DNA of 32,557 bases, taken from assembly GCA_014896635.1 (NCBI GenBank), contig JADBKA010000022.1, positions 1 to 32,557 on the forward strand, read 5' to 3'. The notes beneath the pieces were generated by a model. The model was not told the DNA's origin and searched no databases. It saw only the letters and a list, made by a program, of their open reading frames with translations. Source of the DNA: Ktedonobacteraceae bacterium (GTDB taxonomy: Bacteria; Chloroflexota; Ktedonobacteria; Ktedonobacterales; Ktedonobacteraceae). A program made the position numbers and the translations under genes. Positions 8,221 through 16,651 of the stretch are shown here, piece after piece (position 1 is the first letter of the stretch; the number at the start of each line of letters is the position of its first letter).

Positions 8221-9363
8221 TTATGCCATCCATCCACCCTGAGGCACGGTCAGGATTCCTGCCCCACAACTGAAGCTCAAGCCGAAAGCCATCATCAACG
8301 CTTCCCCCTCTGGCCAGGGCTCCGGGTCAGCGAGCATGAGCGGGACCGAGCAACCGATGGTGTTGCCGTAATCGCGCAACACGCGGTAAGAAGAAGCAAC
8401 GATCGGACTTTGTGGCGATACCCCGAACGCTTGACAAAGGCCATCGAGAATCCGTTGGCTTCCTGTGTGCATCAACAGGCGTGTGGCTTCTTTCGGGTCC
8501 TTCAACCTGTCCTGCTGCGCCAGCGCCTGTGCTACAGTAGAGGTCGCATAGAAAGTCCCTCGGGGGGTCACATCTGGACTGAGGGTATACTCTCGCCGTT
8601 CGCCTTTGACCACTGGAATGTCTGATCCTCCGTCTGGAACAGTTCCAAGCTCAGCGTCACGGGCAATGACATTGGTCAGGTGAACGATAGGTCCGAACGA
8701 CGGGCCTGGAGCATGAGCACTCAGCAGCATCGCCACCGAGGCATCTCCAAATAAAATACCGTGCATCGCATTGACGGTTTGCTGCCTCTCCTGAGGGGAC
8801 GATACTTCGCTAAAGTGAGCGTAGGTTCCAGGAAGAGGCGGAGAAAGAGGTGTGATAGCGTCCATAAAGCAAACAAGGACGTGCTCGTCCGGTTGGCAGG
8901 CCAGAAACCAGCGGGCACAGTCCACAGCCTTCGCTATTGCCGAGCAACCCATATACTCAATACTGAGATTAGGGATGTCACGACGAAGTTCTGGCATATG
9001 CACAAACAGATCACACACGAGACTGGGAAGTAGTCTGGAAGGGCTACTGGTCACACCCAATACCAGCCCGATTTTCCCCGGATCGATACCAGCCTTCTCG
9101 ATGGCTTCGCGGGCTGCTTGCGCGCCCAGAATGCTGCCAGAAATGGCCAGTTCAGGTTCGGCTCCTTTGAAAAGGACATCTGGATAGTTGGCGAGTACAG
9201 AATGCCGCGAGTTCACACCGAGGCGAGCCAGCATTTCTCGCAGTTTTTCTGTGAAACGATTCCCCGCCGCTTCAAGCAATTCCTGCGTCGTCCAGCGTGG
9301 CTCAGGAAGTTGTGCCGCAATAGCACGTATTGCAGGTGACATCAATGGTGTTGTCTGATACAT
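8221..9363 (-). CDS. KAS III / type III polyketide synthase-like condensing enzyme
   Basis: A 380-residue thiolase-superfamily protein read from the ATG at 9363, which has GAGGAG four bases upstream; an upstream in-frame extension to 9408 has no ribosome site. The catalytic triad can be placed: Cys140 in EYMGCSAIAKA, His299 in LMHTGSQRIL and Asn334 in DYGNTIG. Length, the HTG...IL sequence and the YGN motif resemble chalcone-synthase-type (type III PKS) enzymes and their FabH relatives. It would condense an acyl-CoA (or acyl-ACP) starter with malonyl units. The tight pairing with an aromatic lyase/aminomutase suggests an aryl starter such as cinnamoyl, but no dedicated ligase, ACP or tailoring gene is adjacent. 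KAS III versus type III PKS cannot be settled by eye. Confidence 0.82.
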   Translation of the reverse strand: MYQTTPLMSPAIRAIAAQLPEPRWTTQELLEAAGNRFTEKLREMLARLGVNSRHSVLANYPDVLFKGAEPELAISGSILGAQAAREAIEKAGIDPGKIGLVLGVTSSPSRLLPSLVCDLFVHMPELRRDIPNLSIEYMGCSAIAKAVDCARWFLACQPDEHVLVCFMDAITPLSPPLPGTYAHFSEVSSPQERQQTVNAMHGILFGDASVAMLLSAHAPGPSFGPIVHLTNVIARDAELGTVPDGGSDIPVVKGERREYTLSPDVTPRGTFYATSTVAQALAQQDRLKDPKEATRLLMHTGSQRILDGLCQAFGVSPQSPIVASSYRVLRDYGNTIGCSVPLMLADPEPWPEGEALMMAFGLSFSCGAGILTVPQGGWMA

Positions 9364-9852
9364 AAAACTCCTCGAAGATTGAAATGTGATGCAATATATA
9401 AATCGCATGCATGTTTCTTGAATCCGCTTCTGAACTGCAACCCTGAGGCCCTTACGATGGAAGTAATAGTATCATTTATTTTGTTATCGGCCAATTATCG
9501 TAGTACTCTCTGGCTAATCATTTCTGCCAGTTGTGCAGATTGTACACCCAATTGACGGGCAAAAATTGCTCTTTTAAGAAATTTGGAGAAATAAGACCCT
9601 CTATGTCAAGAGGGCCGAGTTCAAGTGAAAGAAAGAGAGAAAGCGGCCATGAAGCAGCAAGGTCTGAAGCAAGCTTCAACTGAGCATGGGCAAGTGTACC
9701 ACGCCGCTCTCGGCTGTCAAGGAAAGCGAAGCGGCTTGACAGCCGAGAGCTTGCGTGGTCGGAAAAGGCTATGCTCAGTTGCAAGCAAAAAAACAGCAGG
9801 AGTTTTTGCTGCTCACAAGAACCAGAGTGGTGCTCGAGTGCGCCGTGTGGGA
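9364..9852. other. 489-bp gene-free region: operon leader, then remnant DNA
   Basis: The right-hand edge of the KAS III gene must carry the promoter of the KAS III/lyase operon. On the minus strand TTCAAG and TATATT are spaced by 18 bases just upstream of the start, a weak candidate. The 9518-9784 minus frame has no family features and no ribosome site. From about 9678 to 9781 there is a large imperfect inverted repeat, listed separately. I see no other gene. Confidence 0.5.
9678..9781. repeat. Large imperfect inverted repeat / cruciform
   Basis: The core is a perfect 16-bp stem (9706-9721 with 9735-9750) around a 13-base loop. Outside it, CCACGC pairs with GCGTGG, and further out CAACTGAGCAT (9678-9688) pairs with ATGCTCAGTTG (9771-9781). 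No T-run follows, so it is not a classic terminator. It lies just beyond the stop codon of the IS110 remnant and may be its end, a non-coding RNA region of that element, or a miniature palindromic element. Confidence 0.7.
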
Positions 9853-10436
9853 TCAGGCCGCTCGTTTGGCGTGAGCGCGTTGAGCAGCCTCAAAGGTCGC
9901 TCGTTGATAGCAACGGTGGGTGAGCCACATGGCATAGATGATCCTGACCCAGACATTGGCCAAGGCTCTGATGGCGACGGTATGACTCTTGCCTTCTGCT
10001 CGCTTGCGCCGGTAGAAGGCCAACGCCCAGGGTTCTGCCAGGGTCGATTGCTTTGAGTTCAGCCACCAGCGGGCTATCCGGTCGCAGTTGGCGCAGGTCC
10101 GCCAACTCACTGCGACCAGTCTTGGCCAACAAATAGGCATCCACCGCATCGGTTTTCACCCCAGCGGCATTGCGCCGACGATCAATGGTCTTGGGATTGA
10201 CCGGGGTAGACGACGAAACCTGCTTCCAGCAAGGCAGCAATGAGCAGGCCATGAGACGTTTCCACGATACAGGCAAGCTGATCAGGCATCTTGGCACTGT
10301 CGAGCAGGAAGCGCTTCAACTCGTCGAGGCCTGCTTTGGTGTGCGCTACCCGCAGCGATCCCACTTGGTGTCCCGTTTCATCGATGACCAGCGCATCATG
10401 GTGGGTATCGGCCCAATCGATACCAGCAAACCACAT
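9853..10436 (-). pseudogene. IS110-family transposase remnant, frameshifted and internally deleted
   Basis: The start at 10436 reads MWFAGIDWADTHHDAL, the hallmark N-terminus of the DEDD (RuvC-like) transposases of IS110. A fourth C in a run at 10203-10206 shifts the frame at VVYP; the next frame continues PVNPKTIDRRRNAAGVKTDAVDAYLL with the conserved KTD-x-xDA residues. After about ELKAI the reading moves to the third frame, which gives a typical C-terminus (AFYRRKRAEGKSHTVAIRAL). The whole second catalytic (Transposase_20) domain of about 200 residues between these parts is missing. The remnant is about half the normal length and cannot make an active enzyme. Confidence 0.85.
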
Positions 10437-10650
10437 AGGGATTTCTCTCTTTCCAGCAAGAACTTCCTGGGCCTTTCGGGTCCTTATATTCCGGTGCTCG
10501 CAGCACGACCCTCTAATCGTCGATTGCGCCAGGAAGGCTGCCAAAGGAAGCACGATCTTTCGGGAGCGGTCGAGCCGCGAGGAGGTGAAAGGCTTTCCCC
10601 GGCAGTTCTTACAGGGCAAGGCGTTTCCTTGCAGGCCCTTGGTCGAGAGG
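10437..10650 (-). other. IS110 upstream non-coding region, possible bridge-RNA remnant
   Basis: About 200 bp precede the IS110 start. On the minus strand it contains a strong hairpin: GCAAGG (complement of 10627-10632) pairs with CCTTGC across a five-base loop, with extra G/C pairing outside. IS110-group elements encode their guide (bridge) RNA in this position. The structural match is only by position and hairpin content. The element's ends were not identified. Confidence 0.3.
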
Positions 10651-10791
10651 GCCTAGTCAAACTTTAACATATAAGGAGGTAAAGCTGCTCCTGGAGCCGA
10701 TCAAAGGATTTTTCAGTGAATGAAAAAGGGGTGGATCGATTCGGCGTGTACCGGGAAAGGACGAGAGTGAATCGAGCAGGAGATGGGATGA

Positions 10792-11127
10792 GAAGTCGAA
10801 GTGGTGCGCCATTCCTGGCACCCTCGCGAGATACGGGGGTGGCCGGGAATGGAGATCACCGAAGAGATGGTAGCTGCCTTCCGGCGTCCGAAAGGCTTTC
10901 GGCATCTCCCGCGCAGGTGGGTAGTGGAGCATACATTGGCATGGATAGGGAACAATCGCCGTATGAGCAAGGGTTATGAGTATTTACCCAGTAGTAGCGA
11001 AAGTATGGTGCAGCTCACCATGATTCGGCCCATGCTGAAACGACTTGCAGGGCAACTGATAGCGAGAGGGAGACGCCCCAACGGCTTCGCGCCGCCTGAG
11101 AAGCCTTTTCGATCACGCTCTAGCTGA
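10792..11127 (+). pseudogene. IS5-family transposase fragment, C-terminal end
   Basis: The frame from 10792 to the TGA at 11127 encodes EVEVVRHSWHP, then LPRRWVVEHTLAWIGNNRRMSKGYEYLP, the well-known end of IS5/IS1182-like DDE transposases with the catalytic Glu in RWVVE. The upstream two thirds, including both catalytic Asp residues, are missing; a TGA stands directly before the fragment. No terminal inverted repeat was found. It is a dead remnant in a block of insertion-sequence debris. Confidence 0.8.
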
Positions 11128-11295
11128 CAACCCGATTAAACTCGGTCAGACGCCTGCACGTCCAACCTGTCTTCGGGAACCGGACAGGAGACTGTTCACC
11201 TTACACGACTCCTCTCTACGGTAGAGAGCCTCCTCTGCCGTGTGGAAGTACCGTCGCTGTTTTTCCTCTTATATCAAATCCATCCATCTGGATAC

Positions 11296-11370
11296 TGATG
11301 ATTGGGGAAAACCCCAACCCCCTCCAGGAGGCCATCATGGCCCCCTGGACCCCCACGCTTCCGATCATCA
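11296..11370. repeat. Palindromic element, REP/MITE-like
   Basis: Nested inverted repeats occupy this segment: outer arms TGATGAT (11296-11302) and ATCATCA (11364-11370), a GGGGAAAACCCC hairpin (11304-11315) and a 25-bp near-palindrome at 11324-11348 centred on CATCATGG. It lies between the IS5 fragment and the permease stub, with no gene. It could be a repetitive extragenic palindrome or a terminator for the minus-strand stub upstream of it. Confidence 0.5.
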
Positions 11371-11394
11371 TTTAACCGGATCTGATATTACCTG

Positions 11395-11748
11395 TCAGTG
11401 CCTGGCAAACGATTGCAGATTGTAGAGCACAACAACTCCCAGCAGGATCGCTCCCTGAAGCATCAACCGATCGGCCTCTCCGATATGTACTACCGTCAGC
11501 AGACTGATCACGACGGTGAAGAGGAAGGCGCCAAGAGCCGTCCCGATCACATTGCCTTTGCCGCCCAGGATCGAGGCTCCGCCCAGTACCACCGCAGCGA
11601 TTGCCGGCAACTGGTAAGCATCTCCCATCGTTGAAACAGCAATGCCTGTATATCCCAGCAAAAGCGTACCTGTCAGGCCAGCGCATAAGCCGCTGAGCAT
11701 ATAGGCTACAACGGTGATCCCTTTCACCGGAACGCCTGTGAGTCGCGC
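11395..11748 (-). pseudogene. Ribose-type ABC transporter permease, C-terminal stub
   Basis: The last 117 residues of a branched-chain/ribose-type permease (BPD_transp_2 family): ARLTGVPVKGITVVAYMLSG, the conserved loop AIAAVVLGGASILGGKGNVIGTALGA, and two more membrane helices. A normal protein has about 320 residues. The N-terminal two thirds are missing: at about 11748 the sequence changes without a stop into IS21 IstA sequence, which creates a false 220-residue hybrid frame (11395-12057). The permease front is not found beyond the IS21 end, so the gene was cut by insertion plus deletion. Confidence 0.85.
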
Positions 11749-12614
11749 CACCTTCTCGCGCGTCTGGTTCCGATAGCGCACGAGAGCCTGGAGAAAGCGT
11801 TCGTAGCTGGCACGGTCGGCAAAGTCACGGCTGCCACGCACACGGAGAGCCTGATCCACAGCTTGCTGGAAGCGGTAATGGGACTGCTCCACGTCGCCAT
11901 TCTCATGGGCCTCTCCGAGATTGTTGGTCGTTGGCGTCATCCCGTAGTGCTGCATGAGCGCTGCGTCCAGTCTTGCTGGCCAGCCTTGTCTAGTCGACGC
12001 ACGGCGGCACTCAGATGATCGGTGCGATGCTGCTCTGGCACCCCGCCAAACTGCCACAGGGCGCGCTCGATGCCCTCGGCCAGCGCCTCAAACGTTTCAG
12101 CAAAACAGATGCTCACCGCTTCGACGTTGGAATACGTGAGCACGCAGTGATAGAGCAGGTGAGGAAACGCTTCCCCAGCGACGGTGACGCTGAACTCTTC
12201 CATGTGCGTAAAATCGGACTGCGCCCCCTCTCCAGGCGTATGCACCTGCTCAAAATAGACCTCTTTTTCTGGTCCCTGCGTCGCTTTCCAGGTGGCAATC
12301 TGGCGCTGCAGCGTGCGGACCTGCGTCGGGCGATATTTGCCCGGATGCTCGGCGCACAGAAGCGCGAACAACGTCGCCCCTTGCAGCGCTGGATCGCGTT
12401 CTAACTGTTCTACTACCCAGGGCCAATCATTCTCGAACGGATTCTCGCGTGTTCTCCAGGTTCGTGGACGTTTGAGCTGGCTGGGTAATTTCCCAGCTCG
12501 TTCGTATCGGCGGGCAGTGCGCTCACTCATGCCTGCCCGTGCTGCTGCCACTTGCTGCGTAGTACCTTTGTGTCTCTCCCGCATATACAACATCACCTCT
12601 GCGTCTTTCTTCAT
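11749..12614 (-). pseudogene. istA: IS21-family IstA transposase, frameshifted and truncated
   Basis: The start is the ATG at 12614 with AGGAGAG upstream. The N-terminus has a helix-turn-helix (TTQQVAAARAGMSERTARRY). Catalytic-core residues are visible: Asp in AQSDFTHME, Asp in HRTDHLSAAV and Glu in NGDVEQSHYRF. Between LDKAGQQDW and ALMQHYG (about 11965-11985) the frame shifts, so the protein ends early at 11937. Its own C-terminal end and the helper ATPase gene istB are missing; the sequence runs straight into the permease stub. The element is inactive. Confidence 0.85.
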
Positions 12615-12644
12615 GACACTCTCCTGATTGGTTTTGGTGAGTGT

Positions 12645-12711
12645 CATTGTAGGCCATCTTGCGGATTTCTGCCTCAAGATGGCCGGACTTTCTCATTGTC
12701 GCCATCGGACA
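12645..12711. repeat. IS21 terminal end with internal inverted repeat
   Basis: Read on the minus strand, the end begins TGTCCGATGGCGAC at 12711, typical of an IS21 terminus. It also holds GGCCATCTTG (12652-12661) and its inverse CAAGATGGCC (12675-12684), probable transposase-binding sites. The matching opposite end is not found near 11749, in line with loss of that half of the element. Confidence 0.6.
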
Positions 12712-13021
12712 CGGTAATTATCTCTCAACACACGTGGGCGCCTCCAGGAGAATATCGAGGAACAAACGGGGCCGTTTCTCTCCACCGGCACTACTTTTTT
12801 CCTTTTGTCTATGGATGTCTCTCCCACGCTCAGATGGAAGTACCTCCGTGTCTGCTCCTCACTATTGGGTACGCGGCGCAAAGCCGGTTGGGGGCCATTC
12901 TTGCAGCAGCCCACAAAATAGCAAAAGTTCGTCCTTGACAGATGCATCTTTTTCTTCGTATACTTATCTCATATTTAAAAATCAATAGTGTATAAAAATT
13001 TGGAGTTTTCATCAACCCGGC
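12712..13021. other. 310-bp gene-free region upstream of the TetR remnant
   Basis: Between the IS21 end and the regulator I see no credible gene. It contains a short palindrome (AAACGGGGCCGTTT at about 12764-12777) and, at its right end, a near-consensus promoter listed separately. Confidence 0.5.
12935..12964 (+). promoter_or_regulatory. Sigma-70-type promoter for the TetR/mutase operon
   Basis: TTGACA (12935-12940) and TATACT (12959-12964) are spaced by 18 bases. Transcription would start near 12971, about 50 bases before the ATG at 13022. The promoter is intact although the operon behind it is decayed. Confidence 0.65.
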
Positions 13022-13689
13022 ATGATACAAAAACGAGAACAGCAAGCAGTAGAGATAGAGATGGATCGGCAACAACGCAGGAAGAGCCGACGCCGCCAGG
13101 AAATCCTCACTGTCGTGGCACGCTTTTTCGCTGAGGTAGGCTATGAGCGCACCACCTTCGAGATGATTGCAAACGAACTTGGGCTGTCACAGCCAGCGTT
13201 ATATTTGTGACAAAAAAGGAGGATATCCTTGCGCAATTGCTTGAAGATATTGTGCAAAGGATCATGGACCGGGTCCCCTGCGATATCTCAGCGAGCATGC
13301 CGGCAGATCAACAGCTCATCCGCCTGATTAAAGCACACGTTGCCGGCCTCTGCCGTTATCCCGAAGGGAAAGCCTTCATTCTCTCTGAAAGCCATCTGCT
13401 CAGCCAGCGTTCGCCTGAGATCCTGGCCGTACGGGATCAGTACCAGCACCTTCTGGAATCCATTTTGCAGCAGGGAGTGGAACAGGGCCTCTTTCACATC
13501 GAAGATGTCAAGCTTACTGCGCTGGCCTTTCTTGGCGCACTCAACTGGATTCCGCGCTGGTTTGCGCCGGATGGCCGACTCTCGTCCGAGATGATCGGCG
13601 ATTCGTATGCACGCTTACTCATGCGGGCGCTGGTGATGCCGGAGAAAGGATCGCCTGACTCCTCAATGCACCGGGCAGACGAGCAATAG
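13022..13689 (+). pseudogene. TetR-family regulator, broken by a small deletion
   Basis: The first 62 residues carry the TetR helix-turn-helix (ILTVVARFFAEVGYERTTFEMIANELGLSQPALY). The frame then meets TGA at 13208-13210. A second frame from a GTG at 13207 continues VTKKEDILAQLLEDI and a normal TetR ligand domain to 13689. Other TetR proteins have two more residues between LY and the Val, so a 4-bp deletion at about 13204-13207 explains the break. The second half could be re-initiated at the overlapping GTG, but it would lack the DNA-reading head. It is the first gene of an operon with the mutase, probably its former repressor. Confidence 0.82.
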
Positions 13690-13730
13690 CCTGGGTGACT
13701 TCCCAGGAATTTATGGAAGGAGATTGCTAC

Positions 13731-15107
13731 GATGACAGAGCCAGAGGCAGACAGGGGACATCTCTCCTCTTCTTTGAAGCAGCTTACCAGGTCTGGCAGC
13801 AAGCATACGCTGCTGCTCAGCCAAAGCAGCATCAGACCGAGTCAGGCATCCCGATAAAGCCTCTTTATACCCCGGCTGATGTTGCCAGCCTGGACTACAT
13901 GCAGCAGCTTGGCCTGCCCGGCCAGCCGCCATATACACGGGGCATCTACCCGGCCATGTACAGCGGGCAGCGCTGGACTATTCGACAACTGGTGGGTTTT
14001 GGCACAGCCGAAGATGCAAACCAGCGCCTTCGACTTCTGCTTGAGCAGGGAGCAACAGGAACCAATATCGTCTTCGATTACGCAACCAATCGGGGATATG
14101 ATAGAGATGCAGAGATCGCTGAGGGGGATGCCGGCCAGGGTGGTGTCGCCATTGATTGCCTGGATGATATGGTGAGACTCTATGATGGTATTGCGCTTGA
14201 TCAGGTGAGCAACTCCCTGGTACTTTCTCACCCGGTAGCCGCCGGGACGATCTTTGCCATGTATCTCGCAGCGGCGGAACAGCTCGGTTATGATTGGAAG
14301 CAGTTGCGGGGGACGCTTCAGAACGATTTTTTAATGGAGACGGTTGTCCTGACCGCTCCCAATATCCTTCAGCCGTCTTTCTCTTTTCAACTCTCCCTTG
14401 ACGTTGTCGAGTTTGCCACCCGGCATGTACCAAAATGGAATCCGATCAGCTTTACAGGTTATAACTATCGTGAGACTGGCGCAAACGCTGTGCAGGAAGC
14501 GGGGCTGGTCATTGCTCATGCGCTCGCTGTCGCTCAGGAAATGCTCCGTCGCGGCTATGAGATCGATACTTTTGCTCCCAGGCTCTCCAGTTTCTTTTCC
14601 GCCGATAACGATTTCTTTGAGGAGATTGCCAAGTATCGGGCGGCACGACGGGTGTATGCGCGCCTCTTCCAGGAGCGGTTTGACGCTCAGAATCCCAGAA
14701 GTAGTCAGCTCCGTTTTCATGTCCAGACCGCAGGATCGGCACTCACGGCTCAGCAGCCCTTGAATAACATCGCGCGTGCAGCTTACCATGCCCTGGCGGC
14801 CGTCTTGGGCGGCGCTCAATCGCTCCATGTCAGCGCCTACGACGAGGCGCTGTGTCTCCCCTCAGAAAGCGCAGCCCTGACCGCGCTGCGGACCCAGCAG
14901 ATTCTCCAACTCGAAACCGGGGTGTGTCGAACGATAGACCCCCTGGCAGGTTCCTAAGATGAAAAGCCACTCCTGGCGGCGGGAGTGGCGGGCGTTTTCG
15001 GTCCAGGTTCCCATCTTGAAGAGATCGCAACGTTCATCGAAGAACACGTATACCGTCACCTATCTCAGGAGGACACAGGATCTGAACGGTCAGATCCACG
15101 ATAGAAG
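13731..15107 (+). pseudogene. B12-dependent acyl-CoA mutase, frameshifted with large internal deletion
   Basis: The natural start is probably the ATG at 13731 (GGAGA upstream), giving MTEPEADRGHLSSSLKQL. At about 13782 one base seems lost, and the reading continues YQVWQQAYAAAQ in the frame that is open from 13695 to 14957. That frame is the barrel domain of a methylmalonyl/isobutyryl-CoA mutase large subunit (YTRGIYPAMY, PKWNPISFTGYNYRETGA, LRTQQILQLETGV, TIDPLAGS). It stops at TAA just where more than 100 further residues are expected. Directly behind, in the same frame, 14958-15107 reads LLAAGVAGVFGPGSHLEEIATFIEEHV, the end of a B12-binding subunit. A deletion has therefore joined the two subunit genes. 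The Arg that binds the carboxylate in true methylmalonyl-CoA mutases (PSMRI) is not present in the matching segment (PSFSFQL). Confidence 0.8.
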
Positions 15108-15133
15108 GTATACGACAGAGAGGAGTACGGATC

Positions 15134-16493
15134 ATGGCGACATACCCCCAGTATTGGAATGAGGCCAGGGAACGATGGAGCCAGCGGCAAGGGAACAGCT
15201 CATCCTGGACCTTGTACGGGAACAACTCACCTACGTCTATGAAAACCTGCCTTTTTACCACGAGCTTTATGACAGGCATAGCTTTCATCCATCCGAGGTA
15301 CAGACCCTTGATGATTTCACACGCAAAGTTCCCATCGTGACGAAAGATCTGCTGCGCCAGGAGCAGGAGCAGCATCCTGTCTTTGGACGCTACCTGGGCT
15401 TTGATCTGGAAGATGGCATCCACATTCACGGCTCGTCGGGAACGATGGGCAGACCCACCTTTTACCTTTTCTCCAGTGCAGATCTGGAGTACATCCGCGA
15501 GGTCATGGCGCAGGCATTCTACATTGCAGGGGTGCGTCTCAACGATATCGTGCAAATCTCGACGGACCTGGGGATGTTCATGGGCGGCTGGGGAACACTC
15601 TGGGGCGTGGAACGGATAGGAGCGAAAGCCTTTACTCCCGGCGCCGGCAATGCTGAACGCCACGTCCGACTGATGTACCAGGTCGGCTCAACCGTCCTGG
15701 TCACTACGCCCACTTTTGCCTTGCGACTCCTGGACACGGCTCGCAGCCTGGGCTACGATACAACGCAGTCACCTTTGCGCCTGGGCACTTTTATTGGAGA
15801 GCCAGGAGCCGGCATTCCAGGAATAAAACGCGCCCTTGAAGAGGGATGGGGCATTGCCGCGCTCGACTGCGCCAGCACGAGTGAGATGACGCCCTGGGCC
15901 ACCAATGTCGAATGCCCTCACAAGCAGGGTATGCATGTCATCAATGACGAGGTCTATACAGAGATCGTGGCAAAGGACGACCCCAGCCGGCGTCTCTCGG
16001 AAGGAGAGAGCGGCGCCGTCATCTACACCCATCTTCGTCGCAAAGGTCAGCCCATGATCCGCTTCTGGTCAGGAGATGAATCCAGAATGGTCTCAGATCC
16101 TTGCCCATGCGGACGAACCTACCCTCGCCTTCCCGATGGCGTCTATGGCAGAGTGGATGATATGCTCCTCATACGAGGTGTCAACGTCTATCCCAGCACC
16201 ATCCAGCGCGCACTCCTGGAAATTGCGGATCTCGGCAGTGAACATCGGATTGTGCTCGAACGCAAGACATATATGGACGAAGTCACAATTGTCATAGAAT
16301 ATGCTCCTCATTATCTCCAGACAAAATCAGAGGCCGAACATGCGACATACCTGGAGCACCTGCGAACACATGTCAGGCATCACATCGCCGCTGTGACAGG
16401 CTACGCCTGAATATCGAACTGGTGGAGCCAGACACGTTAGAGCGTTTTGATGTGAAAGCCAGGCGCGTGATCGACAAGCGAACAACGCTGTAG
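15134..16493 (+). pseudogene. PaaK-type phenylacetate-CoA ligase homologue with two frameshifts
   Basis: The natural start is ATG 15134 (GAGGAG upstream), giving MATYPQYWNEARERWS. At about 15180 one C appears lost from a CCC run; the reading then continues AAREQLILDLVREQL in the frame that is open at 15175-16410. This central part holds the adenylating core: the Ser/Thr/Gly loop IHGSSGTMGRPT, the STSEMTPWATNVECPH region and the GRVDDMLLIRGVNVYPS hinge. At about 16398 another C appears lost (GGCTACG for GGCCTACG); the correct end, LRLNIELVEPDTLERFDVKARRVID, lies in the next frame up to TAG 16493. The family activates aryl or acyl acids to CoA esters. Without the last 30 residues, which carry the catalytic C-terminal part, activity is doubtful. 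Two sequencing errors are the alternative. Confidence 0.82.
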
Positions 16494-16547
16494 TCCCTGC
16501 TCGCTGAAAGTAAAGCGGCAAACATTTGAACTCTTCGTTGATAGTCT

Positions 16548-16576
16548 ACCTCAGCAATGACGAACATTGCTGAGGT
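16548..16576. terminator. Hairpin between converging genes, probable bidirectional terminator
   Basis: A perfect 12-bp stem (ACCTCAGCAATG, 16548-16559, with 16565-16576) and a five-base loop lie between the end of the ligase remnant (plus) and the end of the aldehyde dehydrogenase gene (minus). Position and symmetry suit a shared terminator, though no long T-run follows on either side. Confidence 0.6.
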
Positions 16577-16651
16577 TGTAGGAAATTCCCCCCTGCGGCT
16601 TAGCAAGGTTATTCCACAGCCACTTTCGTGCTGCAGGCTGGATACTCGCCC

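Noticed and set aside
9518..9784. 88-codon minus-strand frame in the gap beside the IS110 remnant
   Set aside because: No ribosome-binding site, no family features, and it runs through the large inverted repeat.
11395..12057. Functional 220-residue sugar permease
   Set aside because: Its first 103 codons are IS21 transposase sequence and the permease lacks its first two thirds.
13695..14957. Intact 420-residue methylmalonyl-CoA mutase
   Set aside because: It lacks the normal end, its first part is out of frame with the better start at 13731, and B12-domain debris follows directly.
14959..15162. 67-codon plus-strand frame after the mutase remnant
   Set aside because: The overlapping frame 14958-15107 encodes clear B12-domain sequence, so this one is an out-of-frame shadow.
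15175..16410. Intact 411-residue PaaK starting at ATG 15175
   Set aside because: Family-like N- and C-terminal sequences lie in neighbouring frames (15134-15180 and 16400-16493), so this frame is the middle of a broken gene unless the sequence is wrong.
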